A DNA stretch of 9,163 bases from Actinobacteria bacterium BACL4 MAG-120820-bin23 (GTDB lineage: Bacteria; Actinomycetota; Actinomycetes; Nanopelagicales; Nanopelagicaceae), in assembly GCA_001437855.1 (NCBI GenBank), contig LIBD01000027.1:1-9163 (forward strand), given 5' to 3'. Under the pieces are notes generated by a model. It was not told the origin of the DNA and made no database searches. It saw only the letters and a list, made by a program, of their open reading frames with translations. Of the stretch, positions 6,834-9,163 are shown piece after piece. The position numbers and the translations under genes were made by a program. Each line of letters opens with the position of its first letter. Within the stretch, counting starts at the first letter, position 1.

Positions 6834-8417
6834 TTAAGAAAGTACCCAGTTTAGGAAGTTGTTCTCATATAGATATAGCTGCGGACCATATTTCGTTGGC
6901 GTACCAGAGATACGCTTTGAAACATAGACATAAGCAGGCAATAGATATGTAGGCAACTTCAATAGAGTTTCCTGTTCTAACTCTTGTAGCTCTCTGAGAG
7001 CAGCTGCTCTCTGCTTCAATTTCACAGCAGTAGCAAGCTCTGCGTTCAATTCAGCAAACTTGGATTGTGTTCCAAGGATCTTATCAAAGTTTGAATTGCT
7101 GTATTCGCTGAACCATTCACTCACATCAAAGGTTGAGAGCCCCTTAAGCGCGATGTCATAGTTCTTATTGGTGTACAACTCAGTTGTTGCATCACCAACG
7201 AATCTGGTCAATTCAACTTTCATTCCAAGTTCTTGCATTTGCTGTGCTACAGCGCTCATGAAGACTAAGTCTGCAGGCCCAGCGTGATAGTGACGCAGGC
7301 GAACAGTCTTACTGGAGTCAAAATTTGCTTCCTTTAGAAGCGCCTTTGCCTTAGCAACATTAAATTTGTATTTTGGAATGCTCTTCAAGTGGAATGGTAG
7401 GCCTGAAGGGACTCCGCTGTTGATTACTTTTCCGTGAGGATAAGCAGCCTTAACAATGTTTGTCCAATCGATACCATACTTAAGCGCTTCTCTTGCTTTC
7501 ACATTCTTTAGCGGATTATCCGCATTAGACAAGTTGAACACCCAATATCTGTGAAATGGAGCTCCAGAAGTCTGGAAGCTCTTGAAGGTGTTTACCGATC
7601 TCATGCCTCGGATAGTGTCCGCATCTTGTGTGATGAAGTAATCAAGTTTTCCAGAGCGTGCATCTGCCAATAGAGCAGAAGATGCAACCACATTTATCTT
7701 GGTAATTTTTGCCTTAGGCCCTTCATAATTGGCGTTTTGAACCAAGGTGATGAAGTTATCAGGACTTAAAGTCTCCACTTTAAATGGGCCCGAGCCAACT
7801 GGATTTAGCCAGTACTTGCTTGTGTCAAGACGAAGTAAATCTTCATCCTCTAGCACGTGCTTTGGCAAAATCATAAATTGAGCAAGGATAGGAATAAGTA
7901 ATGGCTGTGGGGCTCCAAGCTTGATAGTTATCTCATCGCCCTTAGCAGTTAAGCCACTCATATTCACTTTATTCGATGCTGTTACAGCACTTGCGCCATC
8001 AATTAACTTGAAAGCATTTGAATAATTAGCATTAATTCTGGTGACGCGTAGCGCAGAATTGATAGACCAAATAACATCATCAACTGTTATCGCTTTGCCG
8101 TCAGACCATTTAAGCCCTGACTTCATTTTGATAGTCACAGTTTTACCATCTTTGCTTACCTTGTAACTCGATGCTAAATCTGGCTTAACCGTTGTCATGT
8201 TAGGGTTAGCCTTAAACAAGCCACGGAATAAAACCATTTGTGTTAGAGAGCCCGAATTAAACCAAGGTGGCCCAACTTGCTTGATGCCAACGCCACCCTG
8301 TTGGGTTTCAGCGAAGGTGAGGGTGGTTGCGTCAGCTGTCGCTGGCGTTGTAAGAGAAGTTATTGCCAGAGCAAATGCGGCAATTACTACTCCTACTTTT
8401 TTAAGGTTTCCCTTCAT
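6834..8417 (-). CDS. Extracellular solute-binding protein, family 5 (peptide/opine/sialic-acid type)
   Basis: The substrate-capture subunit of the importer, 527 residues, typical of SBP_bac_5. A Sec signal peptide is clear: MKGNLKK, a hydrophobic core at about 8-22, then TTPATADA, with likely cleavage after A28 or A30. Mature features include LFRGLFKANPN at about 64-74, YKVSKDGKTVTIKMKSGLKWSDGKAIT (86-112, the hallmark KDGKT...LKWSDGKPIT region) and NPVGSGPFKVE near 210. There is no lipobox; in fact the whole protein contains no cysteine, so it cannot be a lipoprotein. That is unusual for a Gram-positive transporter. AAAGGAGT (8423-8430) precedes the ATG. First gene of the transporter operon, with a 432-base upstream gap that probably holds its promoter. 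Dipeptide binding is an alternative, but the lyase and sialidase downstream favour a sialic-acid-like ligand. Confidence 0.92.
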   Translation of the reverse strand: MKGNLKKVGVVIAAFALAITSLTTPATADATTLTFAETQQGGVGIKQVGPPWFNSGSLTQMVLFRGLFKANPNMTTVKPDLASSYKVSKDGKTVTIKMKSGLKWSDGKAITVDDVIWSINSALRVTRINANYSNAFKLIDGASAVTASNKVNMSGLTAKGDEITIKLGAPQPLLIPILAQFMILPKHVLEDEDLLRLDTSKYWLNPVGSGPFKVETLSPDNFITLVQNANYEGPKAKITKINVVASSALLADARSGKLDYFITQDADTIRGMRSVNTFKSFQTSGAPFHRYWVFNLSNADNPLKNVKAREALKYGIDWTNIVKAAYPHGKVINSGVPSGLPFHLKSIPKYKFNVAKAKALLKEANFDSSKTVRLRHYHAGPADLVFMSAVAQQMQELGMKVELTRFVGDATTELYTNKNYDIALKGLSTFDVSEWFSEYSNSNFDKILGTQSKFAELNAELATAVKLKQRAAALRELQELEQETLLKLPTYLLPAYVYVSKRISGTPTKYGPQLYLYENNFLNWVLS

Positions 8418-8496
8418 AAATTACTCCTTTAAATTTCACTTGACCGAGGGTTTCGTTTCTTCCTTTTTTAAGAAAAAACTTTTTGTCAGTCTATTC

Positions 8497-8510
8497 CAGT
8501 TACATAACTG
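8497..8510. promoter_or_regulatory. 14-bp inverted repeat, candidate operator
   Basis: CAGTTA-CA-TAACTG is a perfect two-fold symmetric site, 80-93 bases upstream of the binding-protein ATG. Its size and position suit a dimeric repressor such as a GntR-family protein, but no regulator gene is in the window and I cannot match it to a known consensus. Confidence 0.35.
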
Positions 8511-8575
8511 TTCTAGACCACTTCCTGAACCTATACGAAGACCCCCAAAAGTCAATGGGTGGGAAGGGTGCGTTG

Positions 8576-8587
8576 AATAACGTTATT
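8576..8587. promoter_or_regulatory. 12-bp palindrome with AACGTT core, candidate LacI-family operator
   Basis: AATAACGTTATT is a perfect palindrome centred on CG. LacI-family repressors typically bind palindromes with a central CG flanked by A/T-rich arms. It lies about 160 bases upstream of the binding-protein start, within reach of a promoter in this gap. A LacI-type sugar regulator is inference only. Confidence 0.35.
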
Positions 8588-8622
8588 ATTTCAAAGGGGA
8601 AAAACTTCGATTCTTCGAGCTC

Positions 8623-8664
8623 CCAAAGAGGGTTTGGCCGCTCTTAGGTAACAGAGGCCTCTTT
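8623..8664 (-). other. Segment with mutually exclusive hairpins in the operon leader
   Basis: AAAGAGG (8625-8631) can pair with CCTCTTT (8658-8664), a 7-bp stem. CCAAA (8623-8627) can instead pair with TTTGG (8633-8637) around a 5-base loop. Both stems need 8625-8627, so they cannot form together. AGAGGCCTCT (8653-8662) is itself palindromic. On the plus strand the long stem runs into a T6 tract and would look like a terminator, but no gene precedes it in that direction. Whether it is transcribed is unknown. Confidence 0.35.
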
Positions 8665-8815
8665 TTTGATTCTGATAAATATATGGGAAGTATTGTTAGC
8701 TGATCTTTTAGTTGGTCGAGTCTTGTTGGAATTTAAAGTATCGCTGCAGTCTCAAGAAAAGTCAGTTGACCTCATCTATTGATTACTCAGAAGCTACAAA
8801 TAGTTCCCAGTGTTT

Positions 8816-8836
8816 AAATACCCACTCGGGCTTTTT
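8816..8836 (-). terminator. Weak intrinsic terminator after the dehydrogenase gene, possibly bidirectional
   Basis: On the transcribed strand AAAAAG-CCC-GAGT-GGG-TATTT forms a short hairpin with A-rich and T-rich flanks, beginning 13 bases after the dehydrogenase stop. On the plus strand the same stem is followed by C and five Ts, so it could also stop transcription in that direction. The stem has only three GC pairs plus a wobble, so strength is doubtful. Confidence 0.4.
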
Positions 8837-8849
8837 GATTCCTTCGCAC

Positions 8850-9163
8850 TTAAGTAAGTGCCAAACTCTTTTCTAGTTCCATGATTAACTCCCAATTCTT
8901 AGCCGGAATTTCAACTAATTCCTGATTCTTACGTTTTGTATTCTCTTCTACATCGCCGGGAAGTAAAATGGGTGAATCTAAATCTATAGCTGGAGACTCC
9001 TTAATAAGTTTTTTTGCTTCCGAAATATCTTGATTGAATTTTTCTCTTCCTGTAAAGAAATCTGGATCCATTGCAATTAGTACTGTGCCATTTCCAAGAT
9101 TGTAAGAAGAATTCATAGCGGGGTGGATTCCTGACAATGCTCCACCTAGTAAATCAATAAGAA
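8850..9163 (-). CDS. Malate/L-lactate dehydrogenase-family (Ldh_2) oxidoreductase, C-terminal part (runs off the right edge)
   Basis: The last 103 residues of an NAD(P)H-dependent Ldh_2 (MDH2/YiaK/ComC-type) dehydrogenase are visible. The family reduces 2-keto acids or oxidises 2-hydroxy acids in the cytoplasm. The frame is open to the window edge and begins LIDLLGGALSG, the usual family segment before the final strand. It continues with GNGTVLIAMDPDFF, a helix, then the C-terminal hallmarks SPILLPGDVEE and VEIPAKNWELIMELE. Known members use malate, lactate, sulfolactate, ureidoglycolate or diketogulonate; this fragment does not show which. It reads in the same direction as the operon but is separated from it by 432 bases and a possible terminator, so shared function is only a possibility. 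The start lies outside the window; an internal TTG at 9137 is not a real start, because conserved family sequence continues upstream of it. Confidence 0.82.
   Translation of the reverse strand, partial: LIDLLGGALSGIHPAMNSSYNLGNGTVLIAMDPDFFTGREKFNQDISEAKKLIKESPAIDLDSPILLPGDVEENTKRKNQELVEIPAKNWELIMELEKSLALT

Larger units (their letters stand above)
8418..8849. other. Non-coding region holding the presumed promoter and leader of the transporter operon
   Basis: No open reading frame with coding character is seen on either strand across these 432 bases. From the dehydrogenase side it holds a weak terminator, a segment with alternative hairpins (8623-8664), a 12-bp palindrome (8576-8587), a 14-bp inverted repeat (8497-8510), an A/T-only stem (TTTTTT-AAG-AAAAAA, 8464-8478) and the Shine-Dalgarno of the binding-protein gene. 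I could not find a convincing -35/-10 pair, so the transcription start is unknown. Confidence 0.6.

Noticed and set aside
8530..8555. TTGACT (8550-8555) with TATAGG (8530-8535) as a minus-strand promoter
   Set aside because: The hexamers are fair, but the spacer is only 14 bases, too short for a normal housekeeping promoter.
8197..8580. 127-residue plus-strand open frame
   Set aside because: It mostly overlaps the binding-protein signal peptide region antisense, has no family resemblance and no credible ribosome site; the rest lies in the non-coding gap.
1..9163. CRISPR arrays, tRNA/rRNA genes, insertion sequences, toxin-antitoxin or defence genes
   Set aside because: No spaced direct repeats, cloverleaf or transposase signatures, or defence-type proteins were seen. 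The window is a metabolic operon, and plus-strand frames inside the genes are antisense shadows.

Overview
The window holds one long minus-strand catabolic operon, with a piece of an unrelated gene at each edge. Both edge genes are also on the minus strand, so every supported gene reads right to left. Base composition looks moderately AT-rich. The left-edge gene is an adrenodoxin-reductase-type FprA of the kind common in actinobacteria. Together these suggest a low-GC free-living actinobacterium, for example the freshwater acI/Nanopelagicales type. That assignment is inference; no rRNA or other marker gene is present.

Layout in transcription order: (1) 9163-8850, the C-terminal end of a malate/L-lactate dehydrogenase-family (Ldh_2) oxidoreductase; (2) 8849-8418, a 432-base non-coding stretch with a weak terminator, a leader with alternative hairpins and two palindromes; (3) 8417-6834, a family-5 extracellular solute-binding protein; (4) a 106-base gap with a perfect 11-bp hairpin; (5) 6727-2797, two DppB/DppC-type permeases and two DppD/DppF-type ATPases, all overlapping; (6) 2794-1841, a DapA/NanA-superfamily class I lyase; (7) 1837-260, a GH33 exo-alpha-sialidase; (8) 185-1, the N-terminus of FprA.

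The genes form a coherent uptake-and-breakdown pathway. A peptide/opine-type ABC transporter of the class that includes known sialic acid importers (SatABCD, SiaEFGI) would bring a nonulosonic acid or a small sialoside into the cell. The sialidase lacks a secretion signal and contains nine cysteines, so it probably cuts the glycosidic bond in the cytoplasm. The NAL-like lyase would then split the freed sugar acid into pyruvate and a hexose or N-acetylhexosamine. No nanE, nanK, nagA or nagB homologue lies in the window, so either those steps are encoded elsewhere or the substrate is a de-aminated sugar such as Kdn, whose lyase product would be mannose. The most notable points are cytosolic rather than secreted sialidase, a lyase with non-canonical motifs, a cysteine-free binding protein with no lipobox, and the unexplained leader.
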